DNA of 64,000 nucleotides, taken from NCBI RefSeq assembly GCF_007097385.1, contig NZ_VJZS01000015.1, forward strand, positions 17,100-81,099, read 5' to 3'. Under the pieces are notes generated by a model. It had not been told where the DNA came from, ran no database searches, and saw only the letters and a list, made by a program, of their open reading frames with translations. The position numbers and the translations under genes were made by a program. Positions 10,951 through 19,219 of the stretch are shown here, in pieces. This DNA comes from Flavobacterium sp. ZT3R18. GTDB lineage: Bacteria > Bacteroidota > Bacteroidia > Flavobacteriales > Flavobacteriaceae. Each line of letters opens with the position of its first letter. Position 1 is the stretch's first letter.

Positions 10951-11440
10951 ACTTTTTATTTAAATAGTTAAGAAGATCATTGGTAACATCAATTTTTTCG
11001 TCTGCAAACAAAACGGCTTGTTTATTATCTGACCCAACCACTAATTGATAGTTCTTATCTTTAGAAAATTCAGCTGTATAACTTTTTATTCTTGACCAAA
11101 TTTTATCCGTTTGCTCAGCAGCAAAAGTTTGATTGAACTGCTCCAATTCTTCCTTTCCTTGAATAAATTGTCGCATGAGTTCTTTTTTTTCTGAAGCAGA
11201 AATTGTAGCAGATTGCAAATTGGAATACAAGTTATCTAAAACTAATTTTCTTGAATTAAATTCTTTTTCTCCTACCCTCTTCATCTCTTTGGTCATCACA
11301 AAACCATCAAATAATTTTACATTATCTACATAGACGATTTCTTTATCCGATTTAAAAAAGTAAAAAAGTAAAAAAAGAGTCAACATACTTATTAGCAGAA
11401 CGTTGACTACAAACTGAAAGGTAAATTTATTTTTAAGCAC
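10937..11440 (-). CDS. OmpH/Skp-like membrane-anchored periplasmic protein, GTG start
   Basis: The protein has 167 residues when read from GTG 11440. One N-terminal transmembrane segment (VVNVLLISMLTLFLLFYFF) precedes a mostly helical charged region. It begins YVDNVKLFDGFVMTKEM and ends with LVVGSDNKQAVLFADEKIDVTNDLLNYLNKKYE, the layout of the OmpH/Skp chaperone family. An ATG at 11509 is in frame, but a near-perfect Bacteroidota promoter (11467-11495) lies between it and GTG 11440, so I chose the GTG. The gene heads the minus-strand operon, and a Skp-like chaperone would suit the two very large exported proteins downstream; that link is inferred. An ATG further in would remove the membrane segment and is less likely. 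Confidence 0.7.
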   Translation of the reverse strand: MLKNKFTFQFVVNVLLISMLTLFLLFYFFKSDKEIVYVDNVKLFDGFVMTKEMKRVGEKEFNSRKLVLDNLYSNLQSATISASEKKELMRQFIQGKEELEQFNQTFAAEQTDKIWSRIKSYTAEFSKDKNYQLVVGSDNKQAVLFADEKIDVTNDLLNYLNKKYEGL

Positions 11441-11466
11441 AAATAACTTGTTAATTTTTAAAAATG

Positions 11467-11495
11467 CAAAAATAGAATTATTTAAGAATTTACAA
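11467..11495 (-). promoter_or_regulatory. Bacteroidota-type promoter for the Rhs-like/LRR operon
   Basis: On the minus strand, TTG (11495-11493) is followed after 18 bp by TATTTTTG (11474-11467), a full match to the TAnnTTTG -7 consensus. It sits about 27 bp before the GTG start at 11440 and argues against the longer ATG reading frame. Confidence 0.6.
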
Positions 11496-11752
11496 GCAAA
11501 AAAATACAAAACTTTAAAATAAACATGAAAAAACTTAAAAAAAAATTATTTAGCAGAATAAGTAATGTTAAAAAAAGTATTCTCTAGCAAATTAAATTAA
11601 CATGTATTTTTAACAAAAAATCAACCAAAACAAACTTTAAAACTATTTAGTGTCTATTTTTTGCTTGGAAGGTATTTCTTAAAAATTGCAGCAATTGTAC
11701 CTATTTTTTTTTTGTGAAAAAACATTCAAAATTAAATGTATAAGTACTATTC

Positions 11753-11781
11753 TTGCATTCCAATTAAAATAATTAATTTAG
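11753..11781 (+). promoter_or_regulatory. Possible promoter of the metallopeptidase gene
   Basis: TTG (11753-11755) is followed after 18 bp by TAATTTAG (11774-11781), a one-mismatch fit to TAnnTTTG, 19 bp before ATG 11801. The leader would be very short. The rest of the divergent spacer is AT-rich and shows no other feature. Confidence 0.35.
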
Positions 11782-11800
11782 CCATTCAATTTTTAAATTC

Positions 11801-14524
11801 ATGAATAGATTCCTATCTTTTTTTATAATTTTTGCTTTATGTTTTACGGGGTATTCACAAGAGAAGCCTCTATGGAAAGCAATAACTAAAGTAAACTATA
11901 CCTCATATCAAAGGCTTGCCAGCAATCCCCGTTTAAAAGAGAATTTACTTTACACTTTGAATGAAATAGACTTAAAACAAACACTTGACGGTTTTCAAAA
12001 TGAATCTAAAAAAAATGAAACCATAAAAATCTCAATTCCAAACAATAATGGAACAATGGAGGAATTTTCGGTAAAAGAGTCTTCAAATTTTTCTCCAGAA
12101 TTGCAAGCACAATACCCTAATATTCGTGCCTATTCAGGAACTGGAATTACAGACCCAAATGCGTCTATTAGCTTTAGCTTTTCTCCAAATGGCATACAGA
12201 CCATGGTTTTAAGAGGCGATAGCGATTCAGAATATATTGAACCATTGACCGAAGATAAATCAATTTATGTGGTATCAACTTCAAAAAATAGAAACAAAGA
12301 TGTTTTGGCTTTACGATGTAAAACTTCCGATCTTGCATTAAATAAAGATTTAACAAAAAAAAGCGGCCAATTAAACTCCAGTAATAGTATTTTTAAAACC
12401 ATGCGTTTGGCCTTATCCTGTACAGGTGAATATGCAAATTATTTTGGAGGAACTGTAGCAGGAGCTTTAGCTGGTATGAATGCTACTCTGACAAGGGTAA
12501 ATGCAATTTTCAACAAAGACTTGGCATTAAAATTAATACTAATTCCTAATAATAACTTGATCCTATTTACCAATCCCATTACGGACCCTTATTCAGATCA
12601 AACAATAGGATTAAAAACAATTCCTGGCTGCACGGGAGACTGCCCCGGAACTTGGAATAAAGAAGTTCAAAGTACAATTTCCAATGTGATAGGAGAAGGA
12701 AATTATGACATAGGTCATTTATTTGCTGCCTCTGGAGGTGGCGGAGATGCTGGCTGTATTGGGTGTGTTTGCAGCTCAATAACAAATACAAACTCAACAC
12801 CAGTTTACACCAAAGGAAAAGGTAGTGCCTATACATCACCTGCCGATTCAAAACCAGAAGGAAGTACATTTGATATTGACTATGTAGCCCATGAAATGGG
12901 ACATCAGCTAGGGGCAAACCATACTTTTTCATATGATGTGGAAGGTACAGGAGTAAGTGTTGAGCCTGGTAGTGGGTCAACTATTATGGGATATGCTGGC
13001 ATTACTAGCTATGACATTCAAAATCACTCTGATGATTATTTTGGATATGCTAGCATATTGCAAATACAAAATAATTTGTCCTCAAAAACTTGTCCCGTAA
13101 ACACAATATTAAGTAATCAAACACCAATAGTAAGCGCAGGATTGGATTACACCATTCCAAAAAAAACTCCATTTATCTTAACCGGTTCGGGTTCCGACCC
13201 AAATGGGAATGCTATGACTTATTGCTGGGAGCAAAATGATTCAGCTACCAATACTGAAAGTGGAGAAAAAAGTATCGCTTATGAAACGAAACTCAATGGC
13301 CCCCTCTTTATATCAAAACTGCCAAGTATATCTCCCATTAGATATATGCCTGAGCTTAATAAAGTTTTATTAGGCCAATTAAACACTACCTGGGAATCGC
13401 TTTCATCAATAAGTAGAGCACTGAACTTTACTCTAACAGGAAGAGACAATGCTCCTTTGGGTTTAGGACAAAGCAAAACCGATGCTATGCTGGTAACTGT
13501 AAATGCTAGTACGGGTCCATTTGCAATAATCTCACAAAATAATCCTAATTCAAATTGGGTTGGCGGAACCGCAGAAACAATAAACTGGACTGTAAACAAT
13601 ACGAATACTTTACCAGGTTCGACTAATATAAACATCAAACTTTCAACCGATAAAGGTTTGACTTTTCCAACAATATTAGCGTCTAATATACCAAATAATG
13701 GATCTGCACAAATAATAGTACCAAATAGTAATGCAACAGATTGTAGAATATTGATAGAACCAACAGCAAACATTTATTACGCTGTGAATAGCCAATCTTT
13801 TTCGATTACAAATTCAATTGCTTCTCCTTGTAACACATACACTTTTACAACCCCTTTTTCAATACCAGAATCTGAAGTATATACTCCATTAATAATAGAC
13901 GTACCATCATCCACAGAAAAAATAGCAGACATAAATATTGAAGTAAAACTTACGCATCCCTATTTACCTGATGTTCAAATAGAATTAGTCAATCCCCAAG
14001 GAATAGTTGTAAAATTGTTTGATAGTTTTTGCGGTGCTTCAAATGATAAACTATTTATAAATTTTGATGATTCTGGAATTGCACTTTCTTGCACTAAAGC
14101 AACCTTACAAACAGTCATCCCAACTCAACCACTAACTGCATTTAATAATCTCAATCCTGAAGGTAAATGGTCATTACGAATAAGAGATGCGTTTCCTGGA
14201 GACAAAGGAATATTAGAGTCTGCCTCATTAACAATCTGCACAAAATCAAGTTCTTTAGCCTCTTCAAGTTTTGAAGCCGATAATTTCAATTTATATCCAA
14301 ATCCAAACAAAGGGAATTTTAATATCCAGTTTAATAGCACTAGCACAAACGACATAAAAGTTTCTGTTTACGATTTATTAGGAAGGAAAATTTTTAATAA
14401 AGTATATAAAAACGAATCAAATTTTAAACAAAACATACAATTGAATAATATTCAAACGGGGGTGTATCTATTAAAAATAATTAATGGAGATAAAGAAACT
14501 GTGAAAAAAATAGTGATTGAGTAA
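11801..14524 (+). CDS. Secreted reprolysin-like zinc metallopeptidase with P-domain and T9SS sorting signal
   Basis: The protein has 907 residues. A signal peptide (about 1-19, ...LCFTGYSQ) is followed by a propeptide-like region. The catalytic domain holds the zinc motif HEMGHQLGANH (H364, E365, H368, H374) and a following Met-turn-like STIMGYAG, as in M12B-like metzincin proteases. After Ig/PKD-like segments comes a proprotein-convertase P-domain (about 677-815, from CNTYTFTTPF to WSLRIRDAF...ASLTIC). The last 80 residues form a type A T9SS C-terminal domain (NLYPNPNKGNFNI ... GVYLLKI ... VKKIVIE). The enzyme should therefore cross the outer membrane by the type IX system and be released or attached at the surface. 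It lies just upstream of the type II-like secretion operon in the same direction, with about 150 bp between; its own signal is T9SS. Confidence 0.92.
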   Translation: MNRFLSFFIIFALCFTGYSQEKPLWKAITKVNYTSYQRLASNPRLKENLLYTLNEIDLKQTLDGFQNESKKNETIKISIPNNNGTMEEFSVKESSNFSPELQAQYPNIRAYSGTGITDPNASISFSFSPNGIQTMVLRGDSDSEYIEPLTEDKSIYVVSTSKNRNKDVLALRCKTSDLALNKDLTKKSGQLNSSNSIFKTMRLALSCTGEYANYFGGTVAGALAGMNATLTRVNAIFNKDLALKLILIPNNNLILFTNPITDPYSDQTIGLKTIPGCTGDCPGTWNKEVQSTISNVIGEGNYDIGHLFAASGGGGDAGCIGCVCSSITNTNSTPVYTKGKGSAYTSPADSKPEGSTFDIDYVAHEMGHQLGANHTFSYDVEGTGVSVEPGSGSTIMGYAGITSYDIQNHSDDYFGYASILQIQNNLSSKTCPVNTILSNQTPIVSAGLDYTIPKKTPFILTGSGSDPNGNAMTYCWEQNDSATNTESGEKSIAYETKLNGPLFISKLPSISPIRYMPELNKVLLGQLNTTWESLSSISRALNFTLTGRDNAPLGLGQSKTDAMLVTVNASTGPFAIISQNNPNSNWVGGTAETINWTVNNTNTLPGSTNINIKLSTDKGLTFPTILASNIPNNGSAQIIVPNSNATDCRILIEPTANIYYAVNSQSFSITNSIASPCNTYTFTTPFSIPESEVYTPLIIDVPSSTEKIADINIEVKLTHPYLPDVQIELVNPQGIVVKLFDSFCGASNDKLFINFDDSGIALSCTKATLQTVIPTQPLTAFNNLNPEGKWSLRIRDAFPGDKGILESASLTICTKSSSLASSSFEADNFNLYPNPNKGNFNIQFNSTSTNDIKVSVYDLLGRKIFNKVYKNESNFKQNIQLNNIQTGVYLLKIINGDKETVKKIVIE

Positions 14525-14673
14525 AATCGAATCAAATAATGCTACTAACTAAATTTTGAATAAAACAAAAAAAAGAAACGAACCCTAACGACAAACCAAA
14601 TAAAAAGGCTACAATCATATTTAAAAAACTAAATATTATACTATCTTGTACCCATTTATAAACCTATTTCACT

Positions 14674-15570
14674 TTGAAAACAAAAATAACACTTCTTTTT
14701 TTATATTTCCCCATAATATTTTTATCCTATTCTTTTTCAGACCCCTATAGCATAAAACGTATTTCTGATGAAAATTTCAGGTATGAATTTTATGTTACAG
14801 ATAAAAGTGTTACTCCAAAACCGAATAAAGTATATTATTGGTTTAAAGGTGGTGCTATTCATAGTGCTCAAGGTGGATCTGGAGGAGATCTACTAAATGA
14901 AATGTTTTTAAAAACCTACCATAGTAATCAAATCGCCGAAAAAGGAAACTTTAAAAATGGTTTAAAAATAGGCATCTGGAAAACATGGCATCCCAATGGT
15001 TCAATAGAAAGTACTCAAAAATGGACTAAGGGACTACGAACAGGCATGTATTACAAATACGATAAAAATGGACTTGTTGCAGAAACAGGATGTTATAAAA
15101 ACGATAAAAAACAGGGAAAATGGTATGATCTTGCAAAAAAAGACACTGTTTATTATAACAATGGAATCCAAACCGTGAAAAAACAAAAATTATCAAAACT
15201 AGATAAACTAACATTAAAACTACAAACGTTAAAAGACGATGCAAACAAAAAAATGTTGATCGAAACTGAAAAAAACAAAATAACTGCTGCAAAAAACACT
15301 GAAAAAGACTTTATAAAAGCACAAGAATTAGCATTAGAAAATGAAAAAGCTAATGCCAAGATTCGCAAAAAAGAAGCAAATGAGACTAAAAAAACAACAA
15401 GATTAACTAACAAGACAAACAAAAAGGCTGAAAAAGAAGAAAAAAAGAAGAAAAAAGCTTTAGAAAAAGCAAACAAAGAAGCCAATATAAACTCTGGAAC
15501 TATACCTAAAAAAGAAAATTTATTTAATCAATTTTATAATAAATTATTTAAAAAGAAAACAAGTAAATAA
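14674..15570 (+). CDS. YwqK/MORN-like repeat protein with a highly basic coiled-coil tail, TTG start
   Basis: The protein has 298 residues. The frame starts at TTG 14674, because no in-frame ATG lies near the hydrophobic signal-like segment KTKITLLFLYFPIIFLSYSFS. Residues about 85-170 contain MORN/YwqK-type repeats (KGNFKNGLKIGIWKTWHPNGSI, KGLRTGMYYKYDKNG, KNDKKQGKWYD). From about residue 175 the chain is a long Lys/Glu/Ala-rich coiled coil (for example ANETKKTTRLTNKTNKKAEK). It ends 6 bp before the next gene and so probably belongs to the secretion operon. YwqK repeats are often annotated as antitoxin-like, but nothing here shows a toxin. A structural or envelope role is equally possible. 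Confidence 0.75.
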   Translation: MKTKITLLFLYFPIIFLSYSFSDPYSIKRISDENFRYEFYVTDKSVTPKPNKVYYWFKGGAIHSAQGGSGGDLLNEMFLKTYHSNQIAEKGNFKNGLKIGIWKTWHPNGSIESTQKWTKGLRTGMYYKYDKNGLVAETGCYKNDKKQGKWYDLAKKDTVYYNNGIQTVKKQKLSKLDKLTLKLQTLKDDANKKMLIETEKNKITAAKNTEKDFIKAQELALENEKANAKIRKKEANETKKTTRLTNKTNKKAEKEEKKKKKALEKANKEANINSGTIPKKENLFNQFYNKLFKKKTSK

Positions 15571-15576
15571 AAAGAA

Positions 15577-16788
15577 ATGGTTAAGGCTCACAGTTTATTA
15601 TATGCTATTTATATTTGCTTGATTGTCTCTATAATTTGTGGTGCGATATTATTTTTTTCGAATTTATATGGGCAACTCAATTTATACTATAATCTTCAGG
15701 AAGAATTATATATTAACAATCAATCAACAGTAAATTTTGCATTAGAGAATCAAGAGGTAACACAAGAACCTATTGAAGATGAAAAATCAGGTATTACAGG
15801 AAGTTATATAACTAGACCCTACGGCCTGCTAAACCTTTTGCTGGTAAAATCGGAAACCAATAAAGACACCATCCAATCTGCTCATTTTATAGGTCTTTAT
15901 ACCAAAGACAAAACAGCATTGTTTTTAGCCAATTTCTCTAAACCTCTTACTTATACTGGCACTGTAAAATTAATCGGAGACAATTCACTCCCATCAACCT
16001 ATATTGAAACTGCTTATATCAATAATAGACCCAATCAACTCCTGATTGATGGAAAAAACACTATTTCTGAAAATCAACTTCCAGAGATTAATCCTAATTT
16101 TAAGAAAATATTCTACGGAATACGTGCTGAGAAAACAAATTTATCTGATGTAGAAAAACCAAAAGATTCTTTATACTTCAACTCTTTTTTTAATACTACT
16201 AAAGAAATCTATCTAAATTCCAACGTTTCTAATGTGATTTTTAAAGGCAATTTTATTTTACGTTCCAAAGATTCGTTGCACATTAAAAAAAACACCGTTT
16301 TAGAAGATGTAATATTGATAGCCCCAAAAATAACATTTGAATCTGGATTTAAAGGAACTGTTCAGGCGTTTGCATCGGAAAGAATAGAATTGGAACAAAA
16401 TGTTATTTTAAACTACCCTTCTGTACTATGCATTTATAATGAAACTAGTGATGAAAGTAAAATAAAAATAAAAAAAAAGTGTAAAATAACTGGCTCCGTA
16501 GTGCTATTTGGCAACACAAACGAAATGATAGACAAAAATAGTATTGAAATAGAAGAAGACGGTTTGTTATTTGGAGACATATATTGTACTGGAAAATTAT
16601 TTTTAAAAACTAAAGTATATGGTTCTGTTTATACCAACCGGTTATTTCATAAGACAGAATCTGCATCCTATGACAACACTATTTCGGATATAGAAATTAA
16701 TGCTAAAAAAAGACCCAACTATTTTATTTCAATTCCAATATTTGATTCAAAAAGCCTATCTCATGGTATCATTAAAAAAGTCTTATAG
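15577..16788 (+). CDS. Large GspK-like minor pseudopilin candidate with a beta-helical body
   Basis: The protein has 403 residues and begins MVKAHSLLYAIYICLIVSII, which resembles a class III prepilin N-terminus. Cleavage after Ala4 would leave HSLLY, with Tyr instead of the conserved Glu at position 5; GspK of classical type II systems is likewise large and lacks Glu5. Residues about 215-370 form short repeated strands (IYLNSNVSNVIFKGNF, ITFESGFKGTVQAFASERIE, GSVVLFGNT, GLLFGDIYCTGKLFL) that look like a right-handed beta-helix or bactofilin-like fold. It is the first pseudopilin-like gene of the operon and overlaps the next one by 26 bp. The GspK-like role is inferred from position, size and the missing Glu5; the body does not resemble GspK. 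Confidence 0.6.
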   Translation: MVKAHSLLYAIYICLIVSIICGAILFFSNLYGQLNLYYNLQEELYINNQSTVNFALENQEVTQEPIEDEKSGITGSYITRPYGLLNLLLVKSETNKDTIQSAHFIGLYTKDKTALFLANFSKPLTYTGTVKLIGDNSLPSTYIETAYINNRPNQLLIDGKNTISENQLPEINPNFKKIFYGIRAEKTNLSDVEKPKDSLYFNSFFNTTKEIYLNSNVSNVIFKGNFILRSKDSLHIKKNTVLEDVILIAPKITFESGFKGTVQAFASERIELEQNVILNYPSVLCIYNETSDESKIKIKKKCKITGSVVLFGNTNEMIDKNSIEIEEDGLLFGDIYCTGKLFLKTKVYGSVYTNRLFHKTESASYDNTISDIEINAKKRPNYFISIPIFDSKSLSHGIIKKVL

Positions 16789-17110
16789 CCTTAAAGCAAA
16801 TTCTATATTGGAATCCATAATTGCTTTGACTATTATTTCAATTTGCTTTTATTTTACAATTCTGATTTTCGCAACCGTATTTACGTCAAGAACATCTGCA
16901 AAATTCTATACTACACAGAATAAAGTAAATGAATTATTCTTTTTATCACAAATAAAAAACGACTCATTATTGAATGAAAACGAAGACGAGAACCTCATAA
17001 TTGAAGAAGAAGACATAAATAAAGGCTTAAAAAAAACAACCATACGATTTAAAGACAGCACACAATTTGAGTTTGAAAAAAGTTTTTATATTCAAAAGAA
17101 TCATGAATAA
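16763..17110 (+). CDS. Minor pseudopilin (GspI/H-like)
   Basis: The protein has 115 residues from ATG 16763, chosen because the leader then fits a prepilin: MVSLKKSYSLKA followed by NSILESIIALTIISICFYF. The predicted mature protein has Glu at position 5 and a single hydrophobic helix, with Ala at the -1 position instead of the usual Gly. The remaining 70 residues are acidic and short (NEDENLIIEEEDINKG). It overlaps the upstream gene by 26 bp and the downstream pseudopilin gene by 8 bp. Assignment to GspI or GspH specifically cannot be made. Confidence 0.75.
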   Translation: MVSLKKSYSLKANSILESIIALTIISICFYFTILIFATVFTSRTSAKFYTTQNKVNELFFLSQIKNDSLLNENEDENLIIEEEDINKGLKKTTIRFKDSTQFEFEKSFYIQKNHE

Positions 17111-17588
17111 CAAAAGAATGATATCCGCCTTTTCAATAATAGAAACTATTGTTGGCATGGCCATAACGGCTATAATTATGAGTATAATCTTTGTCGTTTT
17201 TTCTATTGTAACAGAAAGAATGATAGATTACAAAAACCAAAACGAACTTATTTGCGATTTAAACCGGTTGACCTACAGTCTTAACAAAGATATTTTTGAA
17301 AATGAAAAAATGACTGTTATTGACAATGAAATTACTTTCAAAAGCTATTCAGGTGAAATTATAAAATACAATTTCCTTGAAGACTATACATTGAGAAATA
17401 ACGAAATATTTATAGATACCTTTAAAATAAAGCTAAAACAAATAACCATTGATACCGTAAAAAGTAAATCTGAACAAGTTGTTTTTCAAAAATTAAAGTT
17501 CAACATAGAAGTAAACGAAAACAAAATGGACTTGAAATTCTACAAACGCATTTATGCAAATGAATTATTAAACAAAATTAAAGACTAA
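17103..17588 (+). CDS. Minor pseudopilin (GspJ-like)
   Basis: The protein has 161 residues from ATG 17103; ATG 17118 is also possible. The leader MNNKRMISA is followed by FSIIETIVGMAITAIIMSIIF, so the mature protein would start FSIIE with Glu5 and, as in its neighbours, Ala at -1. The body is beta-rich (MTVIDNEITFKSYSGEIIKYNF), as expected for a GspJ-type minor pseudopilin. The start overlaps the preceding stop (ATGAATAA) and its own stop overlaps the start of the GspF gene, so translation is coupled. Confidence 0.75.
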   Translation: MNNKRMISAFSIIETIVGMAITAIIMSIIFVVFSIVTERMIDYKNQNELICDLNRLTYSLNKDIFENEKMTVIDNEITFKSYSGEIIKYNFLEDYTLRNNEIFIDTFKIKLKQITIDTVKSKSEQVVFQKLKFNIEVNENKMDLKFYKRIYANELLNKIKD

Positions 17589-18709
17589 TGAGTTTTGATT
17601 TAAACACCTATAAACCTGTAAAATCTGAAAAGAAGCCTGTTAAAATTGAAAGCATTAACCTTCAGTTTTCAAAATCTCTATCCGACAAACAAAAAGAAGT
17701 ATTCTACAGAGAGCTGAGTATGCTTTTAAAATCTGGAGTAGATTTTAAAAAAGCATTAGAAATATTAGGTAATCAATCTACTAATAAATTTGAAAAGGAA
17801 ATAATTATTGAACTTAAGAATAAAGTTGTAGAAGGAAGAAGTATATATGAATCAATAAAAGAAACAAAACAGTTTTCACCCTACGAATATTACAGCATCC
17901 AAATAGGGGAAGAAACTAGAAAACTAGAAGAAGTATTAGCCGAATTACAAAAGTATTTCAACAGAAAAATTCAAATGAAAAGGCAAATCATTTCCGTTCT
18001 AACTTATCCTGCAATTGTAATGTTAGTCACGTTTTTAGTACTTTATTTCATGCTCAATAAAGTAGTCCCAATGTTCAGTTCTGTTTTTAAACAATTTGGA
18101 AGTGAATTGCCTAAAAGTACACAAATCATTATAAAATTATCAAATCATTCAGGGGCAATTTTCACTGTTGTATTAGCTGTTATAATTGGGCTAATTACTA
18201 CACATACTCTATTGAAAAAAGAACAAAACTATAGAGCATTTACCTCTAAAATAATTTTAAGGACACCGTATTTCGGGAACTTAATTCGAAAAATTTATAT
18301 TTCTCGATTTTGTCAAGCCATGAATTTATTAATTACTTCTAAAACGACACTAATAAATTCTTTAACGTTGACCGCAAAAATGATTGGCTTTTACCCTATT
18401 GAAATTGCGATTCAAGAAATAAAAGAAAACATAACAAGAGGCGCTTCCTTACATGAAAGTTTAAAAAAACATAATGTATTCGAGAATAAAATGGTTTCTA
18501 TGGTTGAAGTAGCAGAACAGGTCAATCAACTTGAAACTATGTTCGAAAGATTAACAGAGCAATATAATGAGGAAATAAGTCATCAAACCAAGATGATAGG
18601 TGTCATTTTAGAGCCCATGATTATTATAGTAATTGGAGTGATTGTAGGGGTTATAATGGTGTCAATGTATGCACCAATGTTTGATTTAAGTAAAATAATA
18701 AATAAATAA
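17588..18709 (+). CDS. gspF: GspF/PilC-family inner-membrane platform protein
   Basis: The protein has 373 residues with the two-repeat T2SSF layout. The first repeat starts near VFYRELSMLLKSGVDFKKALEIL (about residue 36), followed by a transmembrane segment (AIVMLVTFLVLYFMLNKVVPMFSSVF) and a second (IFTVVLAVIIGLITTHTLL). The second repeat (ISRFCQAMNLLITSKTTLINSL) ends in a C-terminal membrane segment (IGVILEPMIIIVIGVIVGVIMVSMYAPMFDLSK), a family hallmark. It is expected to couple the GspE ATPase to pseudopilus assembly. The gene starts within the TAATG overlap after the GspJ-like gene. Confidence 0.93.
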   Translation: MSFDLNTYKPVKSEKKPVKIESINLQFSKSLSDKQKEVFYRELSMLLKSGVDFKKALEILGNQSTNKFEKEIIIELKNKVVEGRSIYESIKETKQFSPYEYYSIQIGEETRKLEEVLAELQKYFNRKIQMKRQIISVLTYPAIVMLVTFLVLYFMLNKVVPMFSSVFKQFGSELPKSTQIIIKLSNHSGAIFTVVLAVIIGLITTHTLLKKEQNYRAFTSKIILRTPYFGNLIRKIYISRFCQAMNLLITSKTTLINSLTLTAKMIGFYPIEIAIQEIKENITRGASLHESLKKHNVFENKMVSMVEVAEQVNQLETMFERLTEQYNEEISHQTKMIGVILEPMIIIVIGVIVGVIMVSMYAPMFDLSKIINK

Positions 18710-18730
18710 CAATAATTTGATTACTATTTG

Positions 18731-18738
18731 TATTTTTG
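18731..18738 (+). promoter_or_regulatory. Internal promoter -7 box before the major pseudopilin gene
   Basis: TATTTTTG is a full match to the Bacteroidota -7 consensus. It lies in the only sizeable gap (74 bp) of the otherwise nearly gapless operon, 45 bp before ATG 18784. No well-spaced TTG was found upstream. A separate promoter here would let the major subunit be made in excess. Confidence 0.5.
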
Positions 18739-18783
18739 CCGTCATTGAAATTAACAAGTTTTAACGAATAAAATAAGATAAAG

Positions 18784-19218
18784 ATGTTGTATAACATTAA
18801 GAAACACTTTCAAAACAATAAAAAAGCAATGGTTAAAGCCTACTCTCTAACCGAAATTTTAATTGTATTATGCATCATTGGAATACTGCTTTTAATGGTA
18901 TTACCTAACCAAACATCAGTGATTGGTCAGGCAAAAGCGATTGAAGCTCAAGCAATGTTAAATCAAGTCTATGGATTAGAAAAAAGCCATTTTTATAGAC
19001 ATTCAAAATATTCAAGTAACCTAGAAGAGCTTGGTTTTGAGACAGAACTTACTGTTGAGGAAGGTGGACAAGCGGTATATAAAATTGAAATTGTTGAAGC
19101 TTCAAATGATTCCTTTCTAGCCCGTGCAACAGCAACATCAGATTTGGACGGAGATGGAACCTTAAACACTTGGGAAATTGACAGTAAGAAAATGTTAACA
19201 GAAGTAACAAAAGAATAA
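18784..19218 (+). CDS. gspG: Major pseudopilin, GspG-like with calcium-binding loop
   Basis: The protein has 144 residues from ATG 18784. An internal ATG at 18829 would give a four-residue leader MVKA like that of the first pseudopilin of the operon. The prepilin motif is MVKA|YSLTEILIVLCIIGILL, with Glu at mature position 5 and Ala at -1. The chain continues with a typical alpha-1 helix (GQAKAIEAQAMLNQVYGLEKSHF). Near the end, DLDGDGTLNTWEID (D120-D133) is an EF-hand-like loop; type II major pseudopilins bind calcium near their C-terminus, which supports the GspG call over a type IV pilin. It has its own -7 box upstream and is followed 1 bp later by the peptidase gene. Confidence 0.85.
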   Translation: MLYNIKKHFQNNKKAMVKAYSLTEILIVLCIIGILLLMVLPNQTSVIGQAKAIEAQAMLNQVYGLEKSHFYRHSKYSSNLEELGFETELTVEEGGQAVYKIEIVEASNDSFLARATATSDLDGDGTLNTWEIDSKKMLTEVTKE

Positions 19219-19219
19219 A

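Noticed and set aside
13279..13773. 164-codon minus-strand open frame
   Set aside because: Antisense to the metallopeptidase gene and without recognisable features.
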